Assembly: GCA_017481575.1 (NCBI GenBank)
Contig: JAFUPA010000033.1
Coordinates: 1-52,130, forward strand
Source of the DNA: Clostridia bacterium
Lineage (GTDB): Bacteria; Bacillota; Clostridia; Oscillospirales; Acutalibacteraceae
Direction of reading: 5' to 3'
DNA length: 52,130 bases
Made by a program: the position numbers and the translations under genes. Shown here in pieces: positions 38,781 through 46,991 of the stretch. Position 1 is the stretch's first letter; each line of letters opens with the position of its first letter. The notes under the pieces were generated by a model that was not told where the DNA came from, did not search any database, and saw only the letters and a program-made list of their open reading frames with translations.

Positions 38781-41189
38781 ATGGGTTATGATTTTAAATC
38801 AACAGAGAAAAAATGGCAGGACAAATGGGAGGAAGAAGGCGTTTTCCATGCGGCAGATTTTTCGAAAAAGCCGAAGTTCTACGCTCTCGTTGAGTTCCCG
38901 TATCCCAGCGGTGCAGGTATGCACGTTGGTCACATCAAGGCTTATTCCGGCCTTGAGGTAGTATCAAGAAAAAGAAGAATGCAGGGTTACAATGTATTGT
39001 TCCCGATTGGCTTTGATGCTTACGGCTTGCCGACAGAGAACTATGCAATCAAAACGGGTATTCACCCCCGTAAGGTAACCGATATGAATATCGAAAAGTT
39101 CTCAAGCCAGCTTAAGAGAGTAGGCTTCTCTTTTGACTGGGACCGTGTTGTTGATACAACACAGGAGGACTATTACAAGTGGACACAGTGGATTTTCCTC
39201 AAGATGTTTGAAAACGGTCTTGCTTTCAGAGATAAGACACTCGTTAACTACTGCCCGTCTTGTAAGGTTGTTCTTTCAAACGAGGACTCACAGGGCGGCA
39301 AGTGCGATATCTGCCACTCCGATATCGTTCAGAAGTCAAAGGACGTTTGGTATCTTCGCATAACAGAGTATGCCGACAAGCTTCTTGAAGGTCTTGAAAA
39401 GGTTGACTACCTCCCGAACGTTAAGCTCCAGCAGCAGAACTGGATCGGTAAGTCAACAGGTGCTTTTGTTGATTTCGAGGTAAAGGGCTCGGATAACGAA
39501 AAGCTCAAGGTTTACACAACACGTCCCGACACACTTTTCGGCGTAACATTTATGGTTATGGCTCCCGAGCATCCGATGATTGACAAGTATGCAGAGAGAA
39601 TTGCAAATATGGCAGACATCGAAGCATACAGAAAAGAGTGTGCAAAGAAGACAGAGTTCGAAAGAACACAGCTCGTTAAGGATAAGACAGGTGTACGTAT
39701 TGACGGCATTTCTGCAATCAACCCTGTGAACGGCAAGGAAATCCCGATTTACATATCTGACTACGTTATGATGGGCTACGGTACAGGCGCTATTATGGCT
39801 GTGCCTGCACACGACGACCGTGACTACGACTTCGCAAAGAAGTTCGGCATTGATATCATCGAGGTTATCAAGGGCGGCAACATTGAAGAGGCGGCTTATG
39901 CAGGCGAGGGTGAGCTCGTGAATTCCGAGTTCCTCAACGGCATCACCTCAAAGCGTGAGGCTATCGACACAATGGCTGACTATCTCCAGAAGAACGGTAT
40001 CGGAGAAAAGGGTGTTCAGTACAAGATGAAGGACTGGGCATTCAACAGACAGCGTTACTGGGGCGAGCCTATTCCTATTGTTCACTGTGACAAGTGCGGA
40101 ATGGTTGCTGTTCCTTATGACGAGCTTCCGCTCAAACTTCCGAAGGTTGAAAACTTTGAGCCCGGCTCTGACGGCGAAAGCCCGCTTGCAAAGATTGACT
40201 CTTATGTAAACTGCAAGTGCCCGAAGTGCGGTGCAGATGCAAAGCGTGAAACTGACACAATGCCGCAGTGGGCAGGATCATCGTGGTACTTCCTTCGTTA
40301 CATCGACCCGAACAACAACGAGGCTCTCGCAGACAGCGAAAAGCTTAAGTACTGGGGTCAGGTTGACTGGTACAACGGTGGTATGGAGCACGTTACACGT
40401 CATATGATTTACTCACGTTTCTGGCACAAGTTCCTTTATGACCTTGGTGTTGTTCCGAACGACGAGCCTTACGCAAAGCGTACTGCACAGGGACTTATCC
40501 TTGGTCCTGACGGCGAAAAGATGAGTAAGTCAAAGGGCAACGTTGTTGACCCGAATGAGGTTGTTGACGAGTTTGGCGCAGACGTTCTTCGTGCTTACGT
40601 TCTCTTTATGGGTGACTACGAAAAGGCCGCTCCGTGGTCAGCATCATCTGTTAAGGGCTGTAAGAGATTTATCGACAGAACATGGGGTCTCCAGGATATC
40701 CTCACAGACGGTGACGAGTATTCAAAGGAGCTTGAATCACTCTTCCACAAGACAATCAAAAAGGTATCTGAAGATATTGAAAATATGAAGTTCAACACAG
40801 CGATTGCCGCTTTGATGACACTTCTCAACGCAATTTACGACAAGGGTGCAATCAACAAGGCAGAGCTCAAGACCTTTGTAACTCTCCTTAACCCGTTCGC
40901 ACCTCACGTTACAGAGGAAATCTGGGCACAGCAGGGCTTCGGCGGTATGCTTGCAAACGGCAATTGGGTAAGCTATGACGAAGCAAAGTGTGTTGATGAC
41001 GAAATCGAAATTGTTGCACAGATTAACGGCAAGGTAAGAGCAAAGCTTATGATTCCTGCTGAAATCGAAGCCGCAGATGCAATCGCTCTTGCAAAGAAGG
41101 ACGAAAAGGTTGCCGAGGCTATCGAGGGCAAAACGATTGTCAAGGAGCTCTATGTCAAGGGCAGACTTGTTAACATCGTTGTAAGATAA
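38781..41189 (+). CDS. leuS: Leucyl-tRNA synthetase
   Basis: 802 residues, a normal bacterial LeuRS. HIGH-type HVGH at 48-51 (PYPSGAGMHVGHIKAYS), the zinc-type CPSCK..CDICH segment, the editing domain with TTRPDTLFGVTFMVMAPEHP and the GTGAIMAVPAHDDRD motif, the catalytic WYNGGMEHVTRH, and KMSKS at 580-584 (GEKMSKSKGNVVDPN). CGGAGG precedes the ATG. Unlike ileS, no T-box is visible in the 114-base upstream region, which holds the palindromic repeat and a small CAGCTCG..CGGGCTG hairpin. Confidence 0.98.
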   Translation: MGYDFKSTEKKWQDKWEEEGVFHAADFSKKPKFYALVEFPYPSGAGMHVGHIKAYSGLEVVSRKRRMQGYNVLFPIGFDAYGLPTENYAIKTGIHPRKVTDMNIEKFSSQLKRVGFSFDWDRVVDTTQEDYYKWTQWIFLKMFENGLAFRDKTLVNYCPSCKVVLSNEDSQGGKCDICHSDIVQKSKDVWYLRITEYADKLLEGLEKVDYLPNVKLQQQNWIGKSTGAFVDFEVKGSDNEKLKVYTTRPDTLFGVTFMVMAPEHPMIDKYAERIANMADIEAYRKECAKKTEFERTQLVKDKTGVRIDGISAINPVNGKEIPIYISDYVMMGYGTGAIMAVPAHDDRDYDFAKKFGIDIIEVIKGGNIEEAAYAGEGELVNSEFLNGITSKREAIDTMADYLQKNGIGEKGVQYKMKDWAFNRQRYWGEPIPIVHCDKCGMVAVPYDELPLKLPKVENFEPGSDGESPLAKIDSYVNCKCPKCGADAKRETDTMPQWAGSSWYFLRYIDPNNNEALADSEKLKYWGQVDWYNGGMEHVTRHMIYSRFWHKFLYDLGVVPNDEPYAKRTAQGLILGPDGEKMSKSKGNVVDPNEVVDEFGADVLRAYVLFMGDYEKAAPWSASSVKGCKRFIDRTWGLQDILTDGDEYSKELESLFHKTIKKVSEDIENMKFNTAIAALMTLLNAIYDKGAINKAELKTFVTLLNPFAPHVTEEIWAQQGFGGMLANGNWVSYDEAKCVDDEIEIVAQINGKVRAKLMIPAEIEAADAIALAKKDEKVAEAIEGKTIVKELYVKGRLVNIVVR

Positions 41190-41242
41190 ATGTTGCAGTT
41201 CCTTTTTGCCGCAGGAAATTTTACAAAGTTGCAAATTTCGTG

Positions 41243-41271
41243 TTGACATTCAGAAAACCTTGTGTTAGAAT
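41243..41271 (+). promoter_or_regulatory. rpsU promoter
   Basis: TTGACA (41243-41248), 17-base spacer, TAGAAT (41266-41271). Confidence 0.85.
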
Positions 41272-41322
41272 AAGGTGTATATTAGAAATTTGCCCCTGCA
41301 AGTTGCGGAGGGAGGGAATACA

Positions 41323-41499
41323 ATGAGTCAGGTAAAAGTTAAGGAAGGCGAATCTTTAGATAACGCTCTCAGAAGATTTAAGAGACAGACTTCAAGAGAC
41401 GGCGTTATTCAGGAAGTTCGTAAAAGAGAACACTATGAGAAGCCGTCAGTTAAGCGTAAGAAGAAGTCTGAGGCTGCTCGTAAGAGAAAGTTCAAATAA
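41323..41499 (+). CDS. rpsU: 30S ribosomal protein S21
   Basis: 58 residues, the usual size: [20 protein letters not shown] followed by the basic tail [20 protein letters not shown]21 lies near the anti-Shine-Dalgarno end of 16S rRNA and helps initiation. ATG 41323 follows GGAGGGAGGG. A longer frame from 41275 is not supported. Own promoter and terminator. Confidence 0.97.
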   Translation: MSQVKVKEGESLDNALRRFKRQTSRDGVIQEVRKREHYEKPSVKRKKKSEAARKRKFK

Positions 41500-41505
41500 T
41501 CAATT

Positions 41506-41535
41506 AAGTGAGTGTCTTTTGACGCTCACTTTTTT
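41506..41535 (+). terminator. Terminator of rpsU
   Basis: AAGTGAG-T-GTC pairs with GAC-G-CTCACTT, then a T run. Confidence 0.9.
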
Positions 41536-41606
41536 GTTTTCTCGTTGACAGTAAAAAATTGATGTGGTATTATTTTTACATAAACAATACAGAAAGAAGC
41601 TTTATA

Positions 41607-42458
41607 ATGAACGCATCTAAATTCAACAAGCTTATTACAAATGTGCTTGCACCGATTTTTAGGTGCAAATATCTGCCGTGCATTCACATTGTAAAACTTT
41701 TCAATAAGCCGTCAGAGGTTATCTCAATCGCAGGCAAGGGTGTGGATACACCGGACGACCCGATTTATATGACTGCACACCGTGGTGTAACTTCAATCGC
41801 ACCCGAAAATACCATTCCTGCTTACGAAGAGGCTGTAAGGCTCGGCTATTACTCCGCAGAGTGCGACATTCACCGCACAAAGGACGGGGTATGGGTTTTG
41901 ATTCACAACGATACTGTTGACAAGTATTTTTGTGAGTACGGCGAGATAAAGGAAGCTGATTTTGAAGACGTGAGAAAGTACAGCTTCAAAGGTGGCTCAA
42001 ACTTCTGGGCTTATGACGATTTAAAAATCCCGACACTTGATGAATTTCTCGATGTTTTTGTCGGCTCAAACACAAGACCGCAGATTGAAATTAAAGCATA
42101 AACCTACGATACCCTCAAAGAGGTTGTTGATGCTGTTGAGAAAAAGGGTCTTGAAGAAAGTGCAATTGTCATTTCCTTTGACCTTCAGCAGTTGAGAGAA
42201 ATTCACAAGCTTAACGATAAAATTGAGTTGTGGTATCTTGTCGGCAGAGTTACCGAGGAGAATATCGCAGAAGCAAAGTCAATTTCGGACAAGGTGTGGC
42301 TGTCTGCTCATTTTGACCAGAACGACAAACGCACAATTCAGCTTGCACTCGACCGTGGAATTGATGTTTCGTACTGGACAGTCAATACAATCGAAGATGC
42401 AAAAATGGTCTATGACCTGGGCGTAAGATATATCGAGACGGATATTCTTGCGAAATAA
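41607..42458 (+). pseudogene. Glycerophosphodiester phosphodiesterase, in-frame stop
   Basis: The first part (165 codons from ATG 41607, AGAAAGAAG upstream) holds the GDPD signature: HRGVTSIAPENT, ECDIHRTKDGVWVLIHND with its metal and catalytic residues, and QIEIKA. A TAA at 42099-42101 then interrupts the frame. Reading through it continues the same frame without any gap for 118 codons (TYDTLKEVVDAVEKKG to IETDILAK), giving the second half of the TIM barrel. A single base change (for example AAA or CAA to TAA) explains it. The enzyme would hydrolyse glycerophosphodiesters to glycerol-3-phosphate; the truncated product lacks half the barrel and should be inactive. A sequencing error is possible. 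Confidence 0.85.
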
Positions 42459-42474
42459 GATTTGAGGTGATTTT

Positions 42475-42846
42475 ATGGCTAAAGCAAAAGTCAAAAAAGC
42501 TGAAACCAAAGAGAAAAAGGAAATCAGTCAGGAAACATATTCCAAGGCTGTCTTGCTCACAGGTTTTGTTGCAAGCATAAAGAATGAACTGGCAAAAGCC
42601 GAAAAAGTTTCTGCTGTTCGTTTTGTGCCGATACTTGACGGCTATCAGGTCTTTTTCAACAACGACGGCAAGGATACCAAAATCAGCATAGAGAAAAGCA
42701 AATTTTCCAAAGGCTATAAAGTCCGCAAGCTTGAGGACGGTTTTAAGAAGAAAGCTTTATCCGTAAAAAGCGAAGAAGACCTTGAACCTGCAATCGCAAA
42801 GCTTTTCAACAAGCCCACAGAGAAACGCAAGAAAAAAGCGAAGTAA
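42475..42846 (+). CDS. Lysine-rich protein of unknown function
   Basis: 123 residues, strongly basic at both ends (AKAKVKKAETKEKKE and KPTEKRKKKAK), with a central folded-looking part (AVRFVPILDGYQVFFNNDGK). It may bind nucleic acid, but this is only inferred from charge. GAGGTGAT gives excellent initiation. It lies 16 bases after the GDPD frame, so is probably in its transcript, and a terminator follows. Confidence 0.65.
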   Translation: MAKAKVKKAETKEKKEISQETYSKAVLLTGFVASIKNELAKAEKVSAVRFVPILDGYQVFFNNDGKDTKISIEKSKFSKGYKVRKLEDGFKKKALSVKSEEDLEPAIAKLFNKPTEKRKKKAK

Positions 42847-42861
42847 GATACAAACACAAAC

Positions 42862-42894
42862 GCCATCGGTCACCCGATGGCATTGTTGTTTTTT
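42862..42894 (+). terminator. Terminator
   Basis: GCCATCGG / CCGATGGC with loop TCAC, then a T-rich tract ending in six T residues. Confidence 0.88.
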
Positions 42895-43285
42895 AGCCTT
42901 CCCCTCGAGGGGAAGGGGGACCGCTTGCGGTGGATGAGGTGGAAACATATCTTAAAATATCAGCACATACTCCATCAAAATTACTGTTTATGTCATAATT
43001 TGAATATCGCAAAACAGTAAGTCCTAATCCTTTTAAATAATTGTCTCTTTTAATGTCTTTTGCTTTTCCGGCATCTTCGTAATGCTGTGAACCGTCAATT
43101 TCAATTACCAAGTTTGTACTTGCACAGTAAAAATCAACAATGTAACTTCCAATCACTTTTTGACGGTTAAAGGTGATTGGTTGATTTTTTAAGAAATCAT
43201 ACCAAAGATGTCGTTCCTCTTTAGTCATATTTTTACGAAGATTTTGGGAGTTATTTGTCAGTTTAGAATTTGCCCTTTCGTTCAT
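42893..43285 (-). CDS. DUF559 (Vsr-like) endonuclease-domain protein
   Basis: 130 residues. LRKNMTKEERHLWYDFLKN, then FNRQKVIGSYIVDFYCASTN, LVIEIDGSQHYE and GLTVLRYSNYDI match the DUF559/PF04480 fold, a PD-(D/E)XK-type nuclease related to very-short-patch repair enzymes; the Asp of VDFYC, and the Glu and Asp of IEIDGSQH, would be the active site. The gene begins at the inner edge of one palindromic repeat, whose GATGAGGTG provides its ribosome-binding site, and its last 15 or so codons (TASGPPSPRGEG) run into the other. It appears to be cargo of, or the driver for, a repeat-bounded unit. DNA cleavage is inferred from family only. Confidence 0.85.
   Translation of the reverse strand: MNERANSKLTNNSQNLRKNMTKEERHLWYDFLKNQPITFNRQKVIGSYIVDFYCASTNLVIEIDGSQHYEDAGKAKDIKRDNYLKGLGLTVLRYSNYDINSNFDGVCADILRYVSTSSTASGPPSPRGEG
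42898..42938. repeat. Left palindromic repeat of the DUF559 unit
   Basis: Reading inward (plus strand): CTTCCCCTCGAGGGGAAG (18-bp perfect palindrome), then a small hairpin CCGC-TT-GCGG, then GATGAGGTG. It encodes the C-terminus of the DUF559 protein on the minus strand. Confidence 0.85.
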
Positions 43286-43288
43286 CTA

Positions 43289-43342
43289 AACACCTCATCA
43301 GTCACTTCGTGACAGCTTCCCCTCGAGGGGAAGCCTTTTTTG
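43289..43342. repeat. Right palindromic repeat of the DUF559 unit
   Basis: Reading inward (minus strand): CTTCCCCTCGAGGGGAAG, then hairpin GTCAC-GAA-GTGAC, then GATGAGGTG. The order equals that of the left copy but inverted, and the small hairpin has a different sequence with the same fold. On the plus strand the palindrome extends to GGC..GCC and is followed by T6, so it can also act as a terminator. Confidence 0.85.
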
Positions 43343-43350
43343 CAAGCTTT

Positions 43351-43827
43351 TTATTCTTCCGTCAGCCTTACAGTAAAATCAAAAGGAAAGGTTTTAACGG
43401 ATTTATTTTCGAAATCTATTTTGTAACCTGTTCCGTCTTTATGAAAAAATCCTGCTTTTGGCTCAATCCTGACATAACACATTGTTTCCTCTTTTTCGTT
43501 GTTATGTTCAAAATACCATTCGTGGAATACTTTTGTCAAAGTTTCTCTTAAAGCATTGTTTTCCTGCAACAACGGATGTCCGATATTGTGAGCGTATCCG
43601 CAAAACGAATGTACTTTCCTTGAAGAAAGTGCAACATTGGGGTTAGCACGAATCTCTTTTACTTTTTGCGACTTTTCATTACTTACAAAATAAAAATATT
43701 TTCCGTCAAAATAAGTGTCAATAAATCTTACTGATGGAATGTTGTCTTCAGATGTGGCAATCGCAAACTGATAGTCTTTTGAAAAGAGTTCTGACATAAT
43801 TGCTAAAGCTTTATAAAAATCACTCAA
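43351..43827 (-). CDS. Pyridoxamine 5'-phosphate oxidase-like flavin-binding protein
   Basis: 158 residues from a TTG at 43827. The split-barrel FMN-binding fold is seen in QFAIATSEDNIPSVRFIDTY, GKYFYFVSNEKSQKVKEIRANPNVAL, and GHPLLQENNALRETLTK. Family members in Clostridia begin about eight residues before the IMSE(L/R)F helix, which fits the TTG start (L-S-D-F-Y-K); the ATG at 43797 would remove that helix and also lacks a ribosome-binding site. It lies 25 bases after the GH4 gene and may be co-transcribed. The substrate is not known. Confidence 0.82.
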   Translation of the reverse strand: MSDFYKALAIMSELFSKDYQFAIATSEDNIPSVRFIDTYFDGKYFYFVSNEKSQKVKEIRANPNVALSSRKVHSFCGYAHNIGHPLLQENNALRETLTKVFHEWYFEHNNEKEETMCYVRIEPKAGFFHKDGTGYKIDFENKSVKTFPFDFTVRLTEE

Positions 43828-43852
43828 TTGTTTGCGCCCCCGTTTTATCTCA

Positions 43853-45202
43853 TCAATGATACTTCGGCATCCAATCTCCGTGAACTTCGATAAGCTCGTC
43901 AACCATTTTAACAATGTCGTCAATGGAAAGCTCTGAACCTGTGTGCGGGTCGAGCATAGCTGCCTGGTAGATGTGCTCCTTCTTCTTTGTAACTGCTGCT
44001 TCGATTGTGAGAAGCTGCGGGTTGATGTTTGTCATATTCATCGCCGCAAGCTGAACGGGAAGCTTGCCCATATGGCACGGTGTTATACCGCTCGAGTCAA
44101 CAAGACACGGAACCTCAACGCAAGCATCAGCGGGAAGGTTGTCAATAAGACCTGTGTTCAGCACGTTACCGCCGATTTTGTACGGATTGTTTGTAACCAT
44201 AGCTTCCATAATGTAAGAAGCATATTCCTTTGAACGAGTATGTGTAACCTTGCCGTCTGCAAGGATTTCGTCTCTCTGCTTTGCCCAACCTGCAATCTGC
44301 TCAATACAACGGCGGGGATACTCGTCAAGCGGAATGTTGTAGTCTGCGATAAGGTTCGGATACTTGTCCTTTATGTAGAACATATTGTACTCGGAGTTGT
44401 GCTCACTTGACTCTGTGCAGTAATAGCCGAGACGCTTGATGTAATCAAAGCGTACCATATCGCCGTGCTTATCTTCTTTCTTATCTGAAGCAAGAGCCTT
44501 TGCATTGATTTCAAGTGCACGGCGCTTGATTTCGGGGTAAAGGTCGTTGCCCTGCTTGTCGTGGATTTCAAGAAGCCATGCCATATGGTTGATACCTGCT
44601 ATTTTGTCGTATACATTGTCCTCTCCGACTTCTTCAAGCATGCCAACATGGTCGAGCAAATCTCTTGAACAGGTCTGAACGCTGTGGCAAAGACCGACGG
44701 TTTTAATGCCCGAGTATCGTGTCATATAGCCTGAAAGAATTGCCATGGGATTTGTGTAGTTGAGGAACCATGCGTCAGGACAAACCTCGTGCATATCACG
44801 GGCAAAATCCTCAAGCACGGGAATTGTACGCAAGCCACGCATAATTCCGCCGATGCCGAGTGTGTCGGCAATTGTCTGGCGAAGACCGTATTTCTTCGGG
44901 ATTTCAAAGTCTGTTATTGTGCAGGGGTCGTAAAGACCGACCTGAATTGCGTTGACAACAAAGCTTGCTCCCCGAAGCGCATCTTTGCGGTTTTCTACGC
45001 CGAGATATGTTGAAATTTTAGCTCTTGATTCGTTAACGTTTTTATTGATAGCGTTAAGGATGATTTCAGAATCCTCAAGACGCTGCTTGTCAATGTCGTA
45101 AAGTGCAATTTCTGCTTCACGCAGAGCGGGTGTGCACATACAGTCACCGAGAACATTTCTTGCAAAAACGGTGCTGCCTGCACCCATAAATGTGATTTTC
45201 AT
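43853..45202 (-). CDS. GH4 alpha-galactosidase/alpha-glucosidase (MelA-like)
   Basis: 449 residues. GH4 enzymes cleave glycosides by an oxidation-elimination mechanism with NAD+ and Mn2+. The Rossmann motif is at the N-terminus (ITFMGAGSTVFARN), LNYTNPM at 147-153, LCHSVQ with metal ligands Cys172 and His173, and GINHMAWL with His206. The CHSVQ form (rather than CN.P) points to the MelA-type branch acting on unphosphorylated alpha-galactosides or alpha-glucosides; alpha-galacturonidase is another option. ATG 45202 follows AAAGGAGTG; the frame extends to 45379 without support. A perfect consensus promoter lies 46 bases upstream. Confidence 0.9.
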   Translation of the reverse strand: MKITFMGAGSTVFARNVLGDCMCTPALREAEIALYDIDKQRLEDSEIILNAINKNVNESRAKISTYLGVENRKDALRGASFVVNAIQVGLYDPCTITDFEIPKKYGLRQTIADTLGIGGIMRGLRTIPVLEDFARDMHEVCPDAWFLNYTNPMAILSGYMTRYSGIKTVGLCHSVQTCSRDLLDHVGMLEEVGEDNVYDKIAGINHMAWLLEIHDKQGNDLYPEIKRRALEINAKALASDKKEDKHGDMVRFDYIKRLGYYCTESSEHNSEYNMFYIKDKYPNLIADYNIPLDEYPRRCIEQIAGWAKQRDEILADGKVTHTRSKEYASYIMEAMVTNNPYKIGGNVLNTGLIDNLPADACVEVPCLVDSSGITPCHMGKLPVQLAAMNMTNINPQLLTIEAAVTKKKEHIYQAAMLDPHTGSELSIDDIVKMVDELIEVHGDWMPKYH

Positions 45203-45247
45203 AGGATTAACACTCCTTTTGTTTTTTAGCATTTTTTGCTTAATTTG

Positions 45248-45276
45248 ATTATAAATTTCAAGCTGTCCTTTGTCAA
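45248..45276 (-). promoter_or_regulatory. Perfect consensus promoter of the GH4 gene
   Basis: Minus strand TTGACA (45276-45271), 17-base spacer, TATAAT (45253-45248). Confidence 0.9.
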
Positions 45277-45301
45277 TAAAACATTTGATTTTTCTCGTTT
45301 C

Positions 45302-45330
45302 TTGACACGAAAAATTTGTTGTGTTAAATT
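45302..45330 (+). promoter_or_regulatory. Amidohydrolase gene promoter
   Basis: TTGACA (45302-45307), 17-base spacer, TAAATT (45325-45330); back-to-back with the GH4 promoter. Confidence 0.72.
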
Positions 45331-45355
45331 TAAAACAAGAAACGGAGGTTTTATT

Positions 45356-46156
45356 ATGATTTTTGCAAACCATGCTCATGTTTTTCCCGAGGACATTAAA
45401 CCCGTCGGTTCAATCGACAACCTTAAAAGACTTATGGACGATTGCGGAATTGACAAATGCGTCTGCTTTGCACCGTTTTCGGACAGATTTGAGGAGTCCT
45501 CACGCACGGACACACCTAACGAGTGGCTTGCAAAGGCCATAAAAAACGACCCCGATCTTTACGGCTTCGGCACGGTTGATTTCACAAAAAATCTGCGTGA
45601 CGAGGTTGACAGAATTGCAGATTTTGGCTTCAAGGGTATCAAAATGCATCCACCGTATCAGGAGTTTGACATCGACGGCGAGGACGCCTTCAAGGTATAC
45701 GAAAGGGCAGAGGAGTTGGGACTTTTTATCTCCTTCCATTGCGGAATGCATTGGCACAGGTTAAAGGGTGTAAAGCCCATACTTTATGATGAAGTCGGCT
45801 GGTTTTTCAAGAATCTTCGTTTTAGCCTGGAGCACCTCGGAGGTTATCATTTCTTTAACGAATCTCTTGCCGTAATGTGCAACAATTCACGCGGAGGAAT
45901 TCAGCCGAGGGTTTTTGCAGGTTGGACATCTGTCAGCGACCGTGACGGAAAGGACGAATGGACACTCACAAACGAACAGCTTGAAACAATCGTTTTCCAG
46001 ACGAATGACGAAAGCAGTATCTTCGGTCTCGATTTTCCATACAAGGATGCCGATTATATCAAGTATGAAATGGAACGTTACAAGAGCCTGAATATTTCCG
46101 ACACCGCAAAAGAAAATTTGTTTGGCGGCACACTCAAAAAGGTGTTGGGAGTTTAA
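45356..46156 (+). CDS. Amidohydrolase-superfamily (PF04909-type) TIM-barrel protein
   Basis: 266 residues. The metal-binding HxH is at residues 6-8 (ANHAHVFP); KGIKMHPPYQ, FHCGMHWHR and LEHLGGYH give the later histidines, and IFGLDFPY the C-terminal Asp. This is the layout of amidohydrolase-2/decarboxylase-like metal-dependent hydrolases. CGGAGG precedes ATG 45356. It is divergent from the GH4 gene, so the two may be co-regulated in sugar or uronate use. The reaction is not known. Confidence 0.82.
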   Translation: MIFANHAHVFPEDIKPVGSIDNLKRLMDDCGIDKCVCFAPFSDRFEESSRTDTPNEWLAKAIKNDPDLYGFGTVDFTKNLRDEVDRIADFGFKGIKMHPPYQEFDIDGEDAFKVYERAEELGLFISFHCGMHWHRLKGVKPILYDEVGWFFKNLRFSLEHLGGYHFFNESLAVMCNNSRGGIQPRVFAGWTSVSDRDGKDEWTLTNEQLETIVFQTNDESSIFGLDFPYKDADYIKYEMERYKSLNISDTAKENLFGGTLKKVLGV

Positions 46157-46291
46157 TTTGAATATATTTCGGCAGGGAGGCGAAAATCCTCCCTGTTTTT
46201 GTCGACAAATTAAAATTTATACTATCAAGGAAACTCCTTCTGTGGAGTTGTTAAAAATTTGACCTTTACCAAATAATTTTGTAGAAAGTTG

Positions 46292-46320
46292 TTTACTAAT
46301 TGATTTCGTTGTGTTATAAT
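46292..46320 (+). promoter_or_regulatory. Hydrogenase operon promoter
   Basis: TTTACT (46292-46297), 17-base spacer, TATAAT (46315-46320). The 46157-46291 stretch upstream is AT-rich with no gene; a weak Rex-like half-dyad TTGTTAAAAATTTGACC lies near 46249. Confidence 0.7.
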
Positions 46321-46326
46321 ACAATG

Positions 46327-46430
46327 AACATTATTATAATGTTGTAGTGCGGCTATAGAATGTTAAAAAAATAACATTCTTTTCCAGGGCGACGATTTCG
46401 GGTGCTCTCGGACTTGAAAATGTCGCCTGT
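46327..46430 (+). promoter_or_regulatory. Structured leader with terminator-like hairpin, hydrogenase operon
   Basis: Four mutually pairable segments: AACATTA (46327-46333), TAATGTT (46337-46343), AGAATGTTA (46357-46365) and TAACATTCT (46372-46380, followed by TTT). The last two form a perfect 9-bp hairpin; the alternatives 1:3 or 2:4 would prevent it. A further hairpin pairs CAGG-G-CGAC with GTCGCCTG (46385-46429) before the ribosome-binding site. Confidence 0.5.
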
Positions 46431-46465
46431 AATTTTGAAAATTGTTGTAAAGGAGGAACAACTCA

Positions 46466-46963
46466 ATGCTCAAAAAAATCAGCAAAATCCCTTTCAAAGG
46501 AACACCTGAGCAGGAGGCACAGTTGCGTGCTGTTATTGAGGAGTGTAAGGACGACAAGAGCATGCTTATGCATGTAATGCAGCAGGCACAGTCAATCTAC
46601 GGTTATCTTCCCTTTGAGGTTCAGACCATGATTGCAGACGGTATGAACATCCCGCTTGAAAAAGTTTACGGTGTTTCTACTTTCTACGCTCAGTTTGCAC
46701 TCTCTCCGAAGGGTGAGTACAACATCTCTGTTTGCCTTGGTACAGCTTGCTATGTTAAGGGCGCACAGGAACTTATTGACAGAATCTGTGAGAATCTCGG
46801 TATCGGCGCAGGTGAGTGCACAGACGACGGAAAATTCTCTGTTGAGGCTTGCCGTTGCATCGGTGCTTGCGGTCTTGCTCCCGTTCTTACTGTTAACGAC
46901 GAGGTTTACGGTAAGCTTGTTGCAGACGACATCGACGGTATTCTTGCAAAGTATAAAGCATAA
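46466..46963 (+). CDS. hydC: Bifurcating hydrogenase subunit C (NuoE-like)
   Basis: 165 residues. Thioredoxin-fold [2Fe-2S] protein of the NuoE/HydC type with cysteines in VCLGTACY and CRCIGACGLAPV. It is the small electron-transfer subunit of the HydABC complex, which couples exergonic ferredoxin oxidation to endergonic NADH oxidation for H2 production. AAGGAGG precedes the ATG. First gene of a five-gene operon. Confidence 0.95.
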   Translation: MLKKISKIPFKGTPEQEAQLRAVIEECKDDKSMLMHVMQQAQSIYGYLPFEVQTMIADGMNIPLEKVYGVSTFYAQFALSPKGEYNISVCLGTACYVKGAQELIDRICENLGIGAGECTDDGKFSVEACRCIGACGLAPVLTVNDEVYGKLVADDIDGILAKYKA

Positions 46964-46991
46964 TTTTTCAGCTTGATTTACGGAGGAGCTT

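Noticed and set aside
42192-42458. Independent 88-codon gene after the GDPD stop
   Set aside because: It is in the same frame as the upstream GDPD and homologous to its C-terminal half, with no ribosome-binding site; treated as part of the broken gene.
46249-46266. Possible Rex operator before the hydrogenase operon
   Set aside because: Only one half (TTGTTA) fits; the other half (TGACCT) departs at both final bases, so I do not call it.
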